From Crotophaga sulcirostris (lineage: Eukaryota > Chordata > Aves > Cuculiformes > Crotophagidae): a stretch of DNA of 64,000 nt. Every line of letters begins with the position of its first letter. The stretch's first letter is position 1. The translations under genes and the position numbers were made by a program. This document shows, one piece after another, positions 47,951 through 61,430 of the stretch. Location: contig VYZB01000023.1 in the NCBI GenBank assembly GCA_013397455.1, positions 4,025,549 through 4,089,548 on the forward strand, in the 5' to 3' direction. A model generated the notes under the pieces. The model worked only from the letters and a program-made list of their open reading frames with translations, was not told where the DNA came from and did no database searches.

Positions 47951-50900
47951 CACTAGGCAAGGATAGTATTACGGACAAAAAATTGGGATTTACAAAGGGG
48001 AAAGAAGGAAACCTTTTGCTATTGGTTACCTCGACAAAGAAAAAAGAAGATAAGATTTCAGAGAAGGATCCTGCTGTGAAGTGTTGTTTAGAAACCATGA
48101 TTTAATGTAGTAATTAAACATATGACGCAAGTAAAACTGCTACGTAATAAACTGGCAGTAAAAGCATGCCACATTTCCTATAATCCACCCTAATGAAAGC
48201 TCTGATGCATGGGCAGTTTGAGGTACTGCAAAACACATTTAAGAAATATTATCCCATGGAAACATTTGCTTTCTTCTGTTCCTATCAATATATTAGATCA
48301 GCCATCATTTATACATTATACATATTTCTAAAGGAGGAATGCAAAAATTGTATAGTGCAGATCTGATTCATTACGGTCTTTCAGCCTTTAATCATCTGCT
48401 TGGTTTAAAAGCATGGAATTTTGAAGAAGACTGACAATTTGTCATTTTCTGTATTCAAGAAACATCCTGTTGTAATGCTCAGTAAAAAGTATTGCTCAAG
48501 TTAATAAAATAGAGGTACACAATGCAATAATTTTATAATCTTTTGAAACAGAATGGACACGAAGTGGTATGGAACACAGATATAGATATCTCTTTTATGA
48601 AAAGTTTAGAAGTGAGTAAACACCTGCAAAACCTGTGTCTGAGCATGTATTTGAATATTTTAATTCAGCTCATACTTATACCTCTTAACATTTACCTCTA
48701 AAACTTGTATCATTTGCTTTTCTTTGCAGTAATGTTTGGAGTCTAAAAATGACCTGCTGCAATTATCAGTAACATAACCAAGATTTTCAAAAAACTAGAG
48801 AAATTTGGTGCCTGAGCATCACAGTATTTAGCACAAAATGAGAGCCTAACTTTACTTTTTTAACTTTGTGTTCCTGAATTTGATCCTTAAAATGTTTCAG
48901 TCATCCACTGAGGGTTAAGAAGCCAAATCATGTGTTTAAGGTGAATCATCAGAGTCATGTACAACAGAGCTCTGATCTTCAAGAGCAAATAGGCAACAGC
49001 AGCAGGTTCAGCAGCAGGCTCCTAATTCAAAGTACCATATACACAAACCAGCAACAATTCTGCAATGATTCCAGTTCCTTTTGAAGACCTGGCCATGCTG
49101 GATAGCTGAAACGTACAACTTAGGAGCGTCATCTATTCAGATATTCCTTCACATTAGCTTTTTTATACCACAGTTGCACATCACAGACAGAGTCAAAGAA
49201 ATTAGCCTCAGATTATGAATGATTCATAAAGAGAAAAAAATGTTGGATAATTTAATTATAACGAAAAAATACTGATTTTTAGAAAAAATCTCAGGTGAGT
49301 GTCTTCAGGTCGGCAATCAGCACCATATAGTATATTACTGTGCCTAGCAGACTCTCATATTATGACTTGCAGAACTGGGGCTTAGCTGTAGATTGCAATC
49401 ACAAGTTCTTTGAGAAAGTATCAGAGTAACATTTGTGACTTTTTCTTCATTTTATGGATGTGTTTTAAAATAATTTGTTGTGATATGTCCAATGTCCCTT
49501 TCCACATCAAATATATGTTAATATTTGAAAAGTTGGGTGTTTTTCAGCAAAATGATCCTGGATGAAAGACACATCCTAATTTTTAGGAGGTCATGCTTTG
49601 AAATGCAAAATACCCTAAACAGCTCATTAGATCTGCTGGTATCACATTAGAAGGAACTACATAAAATGCAGTAAGATATTATGATTAAAATAATAACATA
49701 TCTGCATTTGATCATATTTTTGCATTTCACACATTAAAATAAATACGACTGAATGATCAGGATGTTCCAATGGCATAAACTTAACTCTTTTTTTGTACTT
49801 GTAACACACCACCAATTGCACTTTGATTGAAAAACATGAAATGACATGAGATGCCTTCTCCATAGCCTGATTCTTCTCTTAGATTTCCCTAATACAACTG
49901 TTGCATCTTACTTAACATCATCATGAAGAACATGTGGTGAAGTCAGATACAATACTATCTTGGTAATGTGCCTGTAAAGCACTTGAAATACAAGCCTGGA
50001 CTCTATGATGCCCACAGAGTGGCCGTATGTGACCTGGTTGTGTGTTTATGCCATTTTTATGACGTTCAACACAAATGTGAGATCTCCGTGTGGCACAGGT
50101 GTTGTGCTAATAAAGCCACAGACCATTGCATTACTCTAATCTTTTTGGGTTTGTCAACTTTGCCAGACTCCTCGCATTTATAAGAGCAAATTATGAAGAA
50201 AAATCCATAAAAAATGACCAATTACTGCAATAATTAGCATTTTATTAATTTAAATAGCACTTTCAATAACATGGTAGTGCAGAGAAGTTTGAAAGCCAAA
50301 ACAGCTGAAGAGTGAGCCCTTCACACAGAAATTGAGGGATGTCAATCTCATTCCTTCCTCCCATGCGTCTCCCATTGGCAGTATGGGAGGTTTTCCTTCA
50401 CGTGGAAGCTGTGGTTTAGACCACAGGTATTGAAATTCAGATTTCTCCTTCAGGTTACAAAGTTGGTCAGGAGTACAGAAAAGTGGTTCAGCAGGCATTC
50501 ATTCTCATAGCAGCAAATGAAACAAGAATGAAGAAGGGTACAAACTGAATGCCTCTAAGAATCCTACCCCATGGTCGTCCTCTGAACACCATTCCTGACC
50601 CTCTGAGCACAGCTCTTGCTGACTGCATTAGGTGAGAGTTGGCAGTTCCATGGACTCTGGACGTGTGGGGTCATAGCACTGTGCTGAACCACAGTGGAGC
50701 TGACAGTAGAACAATGCAGCTGATAGGGAAGCATGACAAATCTGCTGAGGACCTGCAGAAACAGAGCATGGGTGTAGGGCAACCACGGGTGCTAAAATTC
50801 CCCTTTGGCTACTGGAAATCCTTCAAAGCCAGCAAACTGGCATACCACCAAAACCAGTTGCTAGTGCCAGAACATATTTCTATGGTAAATCAAATGACAG

Positions 50901-53427
50901 ATTTTGCAGTCATACCATAAATAATGTACCTTCCTCTCAAGTAGGGTGAAATGCACTACCTCAGCTTAAAGTGGTTGAGAATCTGGTTCAGCATGCTAAA
51001 ATCTCCATTGAAATCTTCTGTTTTTAACTTACGACTCCTCAGTTTAAAAATTCCACCTGGAGTAATTTGTAATAAAAAGAAAATTTCTCTCTCTTCCACC
51101 ATCCTGCTGGTAATGAGAACATTGCAGAGGTAACAAAATTACACATTTTGTGCCTGTACAATAAACAGGTTTTCTCATGAAATGGACATTCTTCTTGACA
51201 GTAGAGTAACCCAAGACAAAACCGTACATTTCAGCCAATTGATGTAATTACACTTTAGTCAGTGGTACAATGTTAAGCCCCCATTATATACATTTATCTT
51301 TTATATCTTGAAACATTAGGTAAACAGTACTTCACATCATTATTTATCCCCAAAAGGCACAGCAGGTAAGAGAAGCAACAGCTAAAGGACCTGGCTGTGG
51401 CTACAAAAGATCAGTGCCAGAAGTGGGATCAGAAGTCATGAATTTCTGGATCTGCTAACAAAATTTTTCTGTGTAGTTTATTCACCATTTATAGATATTA
51501 ATGATATATATTTATAGAAAAGTGACAGAAAAATATACCCGCTTTTTGTAATGGTATTTGTGTCTGTCCCATTGTTTGTATAGACTTTCCAGGAAAATAC
51601 ATGAAGATACAATGGAAAACAGCCATTTAGCTACATAGTTATAGAGACAGCCAACGGATGCATTAGCAAAAATAATCGCTGGTTATCCTCAACAAATGAA
51701 GAACTAAAATTTGCTCTTTGGCCTAAGCAGCCTGGCTTTCAGTCCTATGTTTTTGGTCTCTCTCTTTGTAAAATTTTCATTTGCTCCTGATATTTTCATT
51801 ACCTTTATGAATGGGGTTTTAGCTTCACAGTAGCCTGTGAGGCAAGTCAACTCTCAAAATCAGGAAAGTAAGGTTTGGCGTATTTTCAAATGCAAATCAC
51901 AGAAGCTGAGTTGCGAGAGAGAATTAGATTTCTTGTGTTCCAAAGCAGCACTCTGTGCACAAGACCATCTCTTGCAGCTCAAGAGCCTCACAGGTTATCA
52001 TGTATGAGAGGAGTGAACCATGCAACACCCAGTTGAGCCCCCATGGGTGTACCATCAGCATCTTCACTTGTGTGCCCCACTGCCTTTTGTATGCACAGGG
52101 CCATATACAGGAAGACGGTATCGCCAACCGTTACTGGTTCTGCAGCCATTCCTGCAGCTGATACAGCTCAGATGTCACAATAAAAACTGATATATGCAAA
52201 TTGGCTAAGAGTGTTTGCTTTTTACTTTAAACATACTTTTTTTCAACTGAACTTTGCATTCTACGGAGATGTATTTTTGAAAACTAGAACTGAGCATAAA
52301 ATTCTATTATTTAAGTGACATATACTAGGTAGGTATGGTCTAAGAAACCTGGCAGTAACTTACTCTGTTTGTGGTTTCTACTTTGTTAGACTCTGTGGAG
52401 CCATGAATCTATCTTGTCCTTAAAAAACTGAAAGAGGGGGCCTTTAAAATGAATATAATACTAAATTTATGTGCCACAGGAGCAGCATATCAAGGCCTCT
52501 GTGCTGATTAGACCCAGATGTTGGTAACAATGTTAGTGTTATGGACCAACTGCAGGTGTGGGAATAAATCCCTTTCCCTGGGACCCTCAGCAATCAGACC
52601 AGTGGTTTCTTCTGGCTCTCAGCTCACAGTTTTCAATTAGCACTACAATGGTATTGTTGTTCTCCAGCATTAGATCATATGTCATGTAAATGAAGTTGAA
52701 TATACACTTTAACTCGACAAGGTGATTAAGGCCAAGGATACATATGTTCACTATTATAACACAATCAAGGTTAAAAAATAATAATAAAAAATAGCCCTGA
52801 CATGCCATAAAGTTTTTATTATTTTGGCTTATCAGTAGATTTTCACATTTTACTTTCATAAAATAGAACATAGTGTAAAGTGGGGCTAGACCAGAATTTG
52901 AATAAAGGGCAGACAAAAATATTGGAAGTGTAAAATTATACATACATGTGTGTGTGAGTATAATGCTGAATTTCTGACTTTAATTTTTTTACATGACGAT
53001 CTGACATATGACAATTTGGATGGCTCTTTATTTCCTTTCCCAATTTTCTGTCCACTCTCCTTATCTTTTTCTCTTTCATGTCAATGAATGGTGCATCCAC
53101 AGCTGTTTCCAGAGGAGGAGAAGCTGGGATATTCCTGAAAAGCCATCCACCTCAAAGCAATGAATTCAGCTCATCAGTGCCAGAGGCTGTTTTCTCTATC
53201 TCCTTTGGGTTTCCTGATATTTAGAACACCACCACAGCTCACTAAAACATATTAAGGGCTCTATTAAGTAAAGGGGCCATACTCCTTTTCCACACATACA
53301 TAATTCCCATTAATGTCAATGGCCATTACCTCTGCAATGAAGAGTGCAGCCACTAATATTTTTCTTATATGTTCACTTTCATCAGGTTCTCTGTGCCAGA
53401 GCTGTGGGGCTGCATATTATTTAGCAG
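47951..53427. other. No gene seen; long unique-looking stretch
   Basis: No exon or named repeat is convincing. Weak MIR-like strings occur near 51360-51440 and 51815-51880, but not enough to call. Confidence 0.5.
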
Positions 53428-53462
53428 TAAAAAAAAAAAACAAAAAAAAAACCAAAAATAAA
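53428..53462. repeat. Poly(A)-rich simple tract
   Basis: A-runs of 12 and 11 interrupted by single C, then 'accaaaaataaaa'. No retrocopy is visible upstream. Confidence 0.9.
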
Positions 53463-56400
53463 AGGGAAAGCCATGGAAAAGTGAAGTAAAAGAATGATAA
53501 AAACCACCATAGAAACTGGTTCTGATTTATCATTTGCAGGGGAACAAAATTATTCCTCTTTTCAGGCAGTACAAGGGAATTGCAGACACAAACCCATCAG
53601 GAATACAGGAACTGTAAGATGTCCTAGGATTATCAAGTCCTACTAAAGGTTATCAAGCACCAATCTTTTGCCACCATAGACTATCGCATAACAGATATGG
53701 GACCTATTCTAAACTCAGAACAAACCACAGCATGACAGGACCCCACTGTCCCTGCAGACCAAAGGAACCACAACATTGACAACTACGTTTGCTCTCCTAG
53801 CAGGTGGAACTGGAAAGCTCATCAGTTTATTACTGATGGTCACAAAAAGGACTACCACCTTCTCTCTTGCTTGCTTAACACTCTGGCAGTCAGCAGAGTA
53901 GGTACCTTTGAGTGTGCCTGGCCAATCAAACATGAAATCACAAGGAAAATTATTTGATAGAGGTGTATCTTGGTGTAAGAGCAAGAAACTGCAAGTCTTG
54001 AATGCTCTACTCTGCTCCAATCCTTTGTTATTCTGCACCTCATAACCTCCTGTGTCTCGCCTTCCAATAAAATGGATGCATTAGCTAACAAATAGAAATT
54101 ATCTTCACGTACCTTTACCACTTATGTACTTTTCAACTCAGAAGCCAGAGAAAACTCTATAGCACAGGCCATATAAAGATTCAGTTAATGTTCTACCAGT
54201 AACTAATATTTTCTATACATTGTTTACTCTGCAGTAATTCTAAAACATCTATTGTGTCCACCTGTCTTAGGTATGTCCCCTACTCTTGCCTTAAACCTTT
54301 CTTGCAAAGTTGTTGGAACAGAAACTACTTTTGTGTATCCACAGGCTATGACACGATAAGCAATGAAATACGAGACCCCAGGTGTTACTGTGATACAGTT
54401 ACACACTGCTGCTGTCGTTCATAGATTCATAGGTTTACATCCCAGCCTTTGTTTCAACAGCATTGAGAAACATGTATTCTGCCTATGATGAGTAATAATT
54501 CAAGATGATCAGAATAAGTCTAGTTCCTGTAGGATTTGAGAATTCGACATTTCTTTTTCACACAGATTTGAAACAAAACTGGAGAAAACTCATATATTCC
54601 CTGTAAGGAGGATCCGTAGATCCTAGGAAGTCTGGGGCTCCTGACTTAGAGGCAGATTGATGAGGAACACAGTACAGATATGGCAAAATTAAAAGAAGAA
54701 GAAAAATCTCAGAAAGACATCCAAGCCAGAATCTTACCTGGGGTTCATTAGAATTTACAGTTCAGTCCTGCGAAGTCTTTGAATTTGCATGAGTTCAGGT
54801 GTACTCCAAAGAAAAAAATGTTGTCTGATCTGTTTCAACTATTTCTGGCTATCAAGATAGTAAGTGAGTATTGTGACGAAGCAGCCTGGAAACCTGCCTC
54901 ATACAGTTTTATCCACTCTCTATTAACTTGGAACACGGGAAAGTCCCAGAATAGGTGGAGGCAGCCCAGTGACAACTGCCATGTGCACTTATAAGTGGCA
55001 GGTCTCAAATACACATTCACAGTGTCATGTTTGTGGCTCTTAGGCAGATGTTGTGCAAAAAATCATTCCCTCTTCATAAGAAATACTGCCTTTGTGACTA
55101 AGTCAGCATACATTAACTTCAGTAGAAATGCAAGCAATGTAAGTTAGTAATGATATGTAAGATTTAACTTACAAAAGAGCTTCAGAATTTTGTAGATTTT
55201 GAGGCAGAAAACCATAAACTTATTTTAGGCATAAGTTTCTCCCTGTTGGCTTACTCTTCTGAATTTTCCCTCAAATGGTGTGTTCTGTATGACTAACAAT
55301 TGTCCTGAACAACAATTAATCCATGCTGACAAATTTTTCAGATACATAGGAGTTATTAGCCAAAGTTTCAACAGGTTATTCCCAAGTTACATGAACAGGG
55401 GCCTTTGTGTACAGTTGTAACAGTAAATCATAATAATAAAAGTGCTCATACTAGTATATAAAAGGAGTATTAATAATATCTAGCTCCTTTATGGAACCAT
55501 TAGAGTTATTCAAAAGTTTCAGGGGAGAAAAGTTGGAGGAGAGGGAAGAAATTATGATAAAGAAACAAATATATTCATTAAATATAAACATAAAGAAGAA
55601 CTCATAAATGGTCTGTCTAGGAAACAAATGTATCAATCAAGGAATAGTCAAGCTTACTAATCTATGCAGTATTGAGAAATACAAAACATGAAACAATATT
55701 TTGAACCTGTGACACCTCTTCTATCCAGTGATTATGAATGTTCTACAACACTTGCAATATGCATCTGATCTGTTTTAGAGACTAATAGAACAATGAAAGG
55801 TGCAAGATAAGGTTTTCCTTTCATCCGTGCTCCAAAAATACCTCCAGCCCAGCGACCCTAAATCCTGCATGCAAGTGAACAGTTGGACGGCACATGTGTA
55901 GAGGAGAAAAGAGGGGACAGAAACTTGGCCTCATTCCAAGGTAGAGAAGTCAGTTCTCTGCTGTAAGTGAAGAAGATGGGTTTGTTCCATGATGGTCTCA
56001 CCTTTTCTGTAGCTGGACATACTCTTTGATCTGGGGAATCATAAAAAAATTTCTACAGAATCTTTGTCTCTAGAAAAGTTGTCTGAAGCAGAAGGACTCC
56101 TCTGGGACTTCAATCTACCAGCCTTAAAATCAGAACCAGGGTCAAAGGCAGTGGTACAGAAGGTACGCATATCAAGATCAAATCTATCTCCAGTAGCATG
56201 GCCACAGTGAAAGACAGAAAGAAATGGATGTAGAACTCTTAACATAATTTCTACTCTTTGTCTTTAACTATTCCACCTTCCTTTCATTTGTTATTTTACT
56301 CACTCTTCTAGATACCAACCTGCTTTTTAAATTTATAAAACTAGTGACCGCAAAGGCAAAGCTAAAGGTGTAGTTGAGTAAAGCAGCAGCATGAAACTAA

Positions 56401-59400
56401 TATATGCCAAGCTAACAGGAGCAGGCATTGATTCATAGTTGTTAAACACTGTGAATAAAATACAGACAAGTATACCACTTAAAACTGACTAGATGTGCCA
56501 TTTAACCATTGATTGGAGGAATTAAATGAATGGTGAGGGCTCTGCTCCACAGCAAACACATCTCAGACAAAGGAGTATATTTCAACAAGTCACTAATTAA
56601 GTGGATTCTTTTTTTATTATACTCCCATCATGATCTGAGCAGTTTTGGTTCTGAGTAAAAGAAACAGGCCCATGTAATCACAACCCATTAAAAAATGGCA
56701 ATCTGTAATCCAGACTGCATTTCAGTGCAGGTTTCAAAGCACAGAAGTTAATATGAACTTAGGATATGTAATAAACTTAGGCCATAGTAGTCCTGTGTAG
56801 TTGTCTTTCCCATTTCTGCCTCCTATCAGCAAGGCAAGCACTGAGGAGCAAGGCCAACCCCAACATCTTAGGGAGGACAAGAGACTGGAGAAATTGAGAA
56901 GAGACTATTATCCTACTGTTTGCTTTCTCTTGACTGGAGGTTAGTGAGTTCAAAGGGAAGTCTGTAGAGACAAAAGGTCATTTCTCTTGTTATAAGAAAC
57001 TCCCAGCTCCTTTTCACTCCTCTGCCAATGGTTTATAATGAAAAATGTAAGTGTGGTTTAGGCACTTAAAGACTTCTTCTAAGTGTAGGCAAAATGCCTT
57101 TCAAATTAAATACAAGTATTCAGATGCAAGCCACGAGCACAGCAAGCACTGTAAACAATACTTACATAGAGTAGGTTTAATGAGTCATATATCAAAGAAC
57201 TAGAAATACCCACCTCAAACAGACCCCTTATAGTAATTGCTAAGCTCAGTGGCTGAGCTGTTTACACTAAAGGCCATTCGTTATGCGTGCCCTAGCAGTG
57301 AACAATAGCAATATTATGCTGAAAAGTTGAGTAAATCTATCCCACCTTTCACCAATACCTCCACGAACCAATGAATCCATGGGGATGGATGGCATTATTC
57401 CACAAAGTATTGTGAAAACAGGCACCATTGTTAGACCTACAATACATTACTGATAACCAAGTAGAGGCAGAGCGTAAAGGAACATACCATTATTGCAGGT
57501 GAAGAAGAAAGAAGTGTTCTGCAAACACAAGTAGAGGAAGGAATATGCTTTTTGTGCTTCTCACTCATGGTTAAAGTGTAACTGATATTCACATTTAAGG
57601 AACTGCTTCCTAAATATAGCCTTGACAAACATCTGCCTTTCCTTCACTTTCCTGTCTGCTTTTGGAACGAATTCTGACCAATGCTAAGATGAGGAATTTA
57701 AAATTAAACGTAGGATGCTTGAAAAATTGGATCTTTTTTGAAGCTCTGTTTTACTTGTACTGGGAGATCTAGCCTGAAGGCCAACAGTGGCTGAGGTTGA
57801 AAGGGGAGAGAAGGGAGGTGAATGGAGAGAGAAGTGGTGATGAAGGGAGAGGATGAGATTGAAGTCCCTGCATGCATGTCTTGCTAGTGCAAGAGCATCC
57901 CTCACTGGTCAAGAGGAGGCAATGATGTAGAATAGGTTTTCGTCTCTTCCAGATGAAACACTACTCCTGAAACCACCAATAACAGAAATACACAAAAACA
58001 GGTGTCAGAAAATGTTATAAAGGCACAGATGATGTCCAGGTGACTAGGAACCATGGAGGATTTTCTGCCTTATATTCATACCTCATACATTGCTTGTGTT
58101 TATTCCTCTATGAAACACATGAATAGAGTATTTCCATACATATAACACACGTGTTTCTAGACAGAGTAAGTGAGCATACAGTTATTTCTATTTAATCCAA
58201 ATTATGGACATTTCTTTTTAAATGTTACATTTAACTTAAATCAACTAATCAGGTAAGACTATAGCACAGTATAGATTTTGGCAGTGCCCATGGGTTGAAC
58301 ATCAAAGCAGTGAAAGTAGCTGTAGCAGTAGTTCTTATGTTTTAATAGAACTGCTCTGGAAATGAGCCATATACACACCCCATACTATATCTAGTCTACA
58401 GGAGTCATAGAAGTAGGAAACATAGATAAAAAAAGTCTCTTTGTCCAGTCATGCTAAGCACCCTACAGACAGAAGTAAAAGTGAAGTCCCTGGCTAGCAG
58501 AGTTTATAACCTCATTTAGGAATGGCTATAACTTACAGTAGACCTCTCAACAGCAGTATCCCCCTCTGTCATTTATATCTATTGGACATATGTGTTGCTA
58601 GTGAACGTAAAGTAACCACATCTTACTCAAATGTCATACACTCCTTAAGTGAAAATTAACTAGGCCCTGTGTTTATTACAGTGGAGCTTGCAAGACCTGC
58701 TTGGGTTCAGGGTCAGTTGGTGTTTCTTTATGAACGCCTTTATGAAAGTTTTCAGTGCTTTATAGCTCAGCCATTAAATTTTGCTCCAGGCTGAAGCTTC
58801 TCACAAAAGGTTTAATTCTAGGAGCATTTTTTTCGGTAATATATTTCCAAAGAGATCTCTTTGGTCATTTCTAAAACATAAAAAGAGAAAAAAGTTAATT
58901 GGTTTTAGGCCATCTTTAGGGCTCATTGTAAGTCAGAAACAACTAAGAGCTGGCAATTTTTGGTGTTTGAATGCTGTCAACTGAGTTTCTACTGTGACTT
59001 TTTATCACATTTCTAATATGCATGTCTATAAATAAGTAGTCCTACACCTTTTTATGGTTATTACAGTTTCTTTTTCACCCGCATAGGCTGAAATTCTCCT
59101 TGTCTGACTCATGCAAAGTAACATATATGAAGTACGATAAGCTGTCCTAGTCCTCTGTTGTTAGGAATTCAATTCTAGAGAATTAAAGCTTTGTTTCATT
59201 TAATTGAGTAATTTTAGGATGTTTTTTACATTTTGCATTTTCATGGAATTCCAGTAGTGTTGAATGTTGAATGACACTTCCATGTTTGTGCTGAAATTAG
59301 TTCCTTCCCTGGACACACTGGTGTTTTTATTCCAGTTCTAGGAAAATGATCTTTTTGGCAGTGCTACCTAAAACCAATCCTGTTCAAACTGCCTTGCTAT

Positions 59401-60727
59401 GAATGATTTCTGCATGTTTCTGGCTCCTGGAGTCAGGGAAGGTTACACTTTGAATGTTTAATAACACCCCACTCATATCTGACTAGCACAATAAACCAAG
59501 AGACATAGCTTGTCCTTGTGAGTATTGTTGAGCTTCACAGGAAAGGGATCAGGACTGCTGTTCAGCGCTTGCATGCTGTGTGAGCTTCCTCACACAGTTT
59601 CTTCCAAAGAGCTATAAATGAAATCCAGACACATTTGCAAAAGCATCTATGTGAATATCCAGGCTGAAAGACTTCAGAGCAAAAAGTGCTGAGATCTGCA
59701 TTAAGGATCTCCGTGTGGCTGACTTTTGGCTATGGATCTCTAGAGTTGTGGAACCCCAACAGCACATCCTGCTGTCCCAGTCCTGGCGCAGCTTGTATTC
59801 CTCTCCCTCACCAGTTCCATCAGGGTCCTAAGCCAGTTTAAGTGAAGAAATCTGTTTCTTTATAATTGCTTTAGTTTCCTTTTCTCTCATCTGGGAATCA
59901 ACCTACAGTATTTTTCGACTTGGCTTCCCCACCAAGGGCCCATCTCCCCTCACTACAGACTGGTACCCCTCTCAAAAACTGATGTCGCTCCATCCCTCCT
60001 GACTCTTCTGACATCTCCATGGCTCCCTCCACCAGTTCCACTTTTCTTTATCTCTGTCTCATGCCTCTTCCTCCCAAAATCTCCCCACACCAGCCCCACA
60101 CACTCAACTGAAAGAATCAGTGTACCATGATTTTAAATGCTGATCCAGGCAATGACAGGTTGGGGGCAACTGATAAGTGGTAACTGTGGCATGTAGGCTG
60201 TGCGTGCCTGTAGGTATCATGATCTGACTGCATTTATCATGCAGCAACTGGTATGTGACATGCAGAGAGTGTGCCCTGTGCACCCTGACAGACCTGTGAC
60301 ACGGCAGTTTGGTGGGAGGAGATGCCCTGCAAGCATGAGTTCAAATCTCTCGTACATGTTACATCTACCTAAGGGTGACCCTGAACTCACCCACGCTAGG
60401 AAGGTTACACTTAAGGTAGTTAGCATTGCTATGCACATCATGTGAATAACACAACATGACTGATAGAAAATTAAAGGAGCAGCAACAAAGAAAAATTCCT
60501 TGTAATTTATGATAAAAGGAGAAACAGATGTTTATAATAAACACAGAAGAAGCAATGAAAAAATAAAGAAATAAACTTTCCTATACGCTATTTTTGATAA
60601 ACCTCAGAGGCAAAACTCAGGTTTGAGCAAGAAAAAATATCTATTGCATATTAAACTATGATTTATTAGCATTGTTAGGACAGCCAGCATAAATGCAAAC
60701 CTATTCTTTACCTGTAAACTTAAACTT
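53463..60727. other. No gene seen; long unique-looking stretch
   Basis: No recognised exons, RNA genes or strong repeats. A faint CR1-tail-like string near 53610-53650 was judged too weak. The minus frames of 89-107 codons at 54121-53715 overlap each other and show no domain. Confidence 0.5.
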
Positions 60728-61430
60728 TTGTTAGATGGTTTCATCCTAGAGCTGAAGATCTCTCTACAATCACCCCTTCAGGCTATTCCTCTACCTAGGA
60801 GATTCTTTCTGCTAACAGCTCTAATATATAGCTCTTCCTATCCACTAATCACAGCACATCTTGATTACTGCAACATTCTTTTCTCTGGCCCTGACAAAAG
60901 CAATCATCCTTATGTCCATTAAGAATATGCCTGGCAAAATTATTTTCTAGCCCATTTCTTTTAACTATTTCACTCCTGCTTTTCATTTTCTTCTGTTGGC
61001 ATCCTTTCCCTATTATATCAAATACAAAACTACTTGCTATTTTAAAGGAACCTCATAGCTGATCTCACTCACACTTTCTATCAGCTATTCTTCATTAATG
61101 AGTTGTTTAGTCCTCTCTCTGGTCTATTAAAATTTCAAACAAACACTTCCATGGTTTGTCCTGTAGGTTCTCCTCACAGCCTTCAAACCAAAAAGTTTTC
61201 ATGGTAATAAATACTATTTTGCTGTTCTTCTTCAGACTTCCCTTTAACACATTCATCCTCCATGAAATCTGGAAAAACTTGTCAATGGTTATACCCACAG
61301 TGTGCTGAAACCATCATCTACCATGCTGACCTATGCTGTCCCTTGTTTTCCTTGAAATACCCTCAGTTATGCCTGCAGCTGTATGTTGTCTCTTGTCTTG
61401 GACTCAGATGCGTAAACAAATTGCCACAGC
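60728..61430 (+). mobile_element. Ancient L2-like LINE, C-terminal reverse transcriptase relic and 3' region
   Basis: At 60830-60900 the plus strand encodes SSSYPLITAHLDYCNILFSG, matching the L2-clade RT C-terminal signature 'lv.SrLDYCNsLlaGlP'. About 115 codons are expected between this and the thumb block 'LHWLPvryRIkfKilllvfKal'. Here LLASFPYYIKYKTTCYFK is found at 60990-61046 in a shifted frame, so there has been deletion and frameshift. Around 61368-61410 'ctgtatgttgtctcttgtct' followed by 'tggactcag' resembles the 3' UTR string 'tgtctcttgtcttagattgtaag' of such elements. The three landmarks lie in the correct order and strand. It is long dead. Confidence 0.6.

Noticed and set aside
51360..51880. 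Two faint MIR-like strings ('ggctgtggctacaaaagatc', 'cacagtagcctgtgaggcaa')
   Set aside because: Matches are short and not collinear, compatible with chance.
53605..53655. CR1-terminus-like string 'gtcctaggattatcaagtcc'
   Set aside because: Fewer than 40 similar bases and no octamer repeat, too weak to call.
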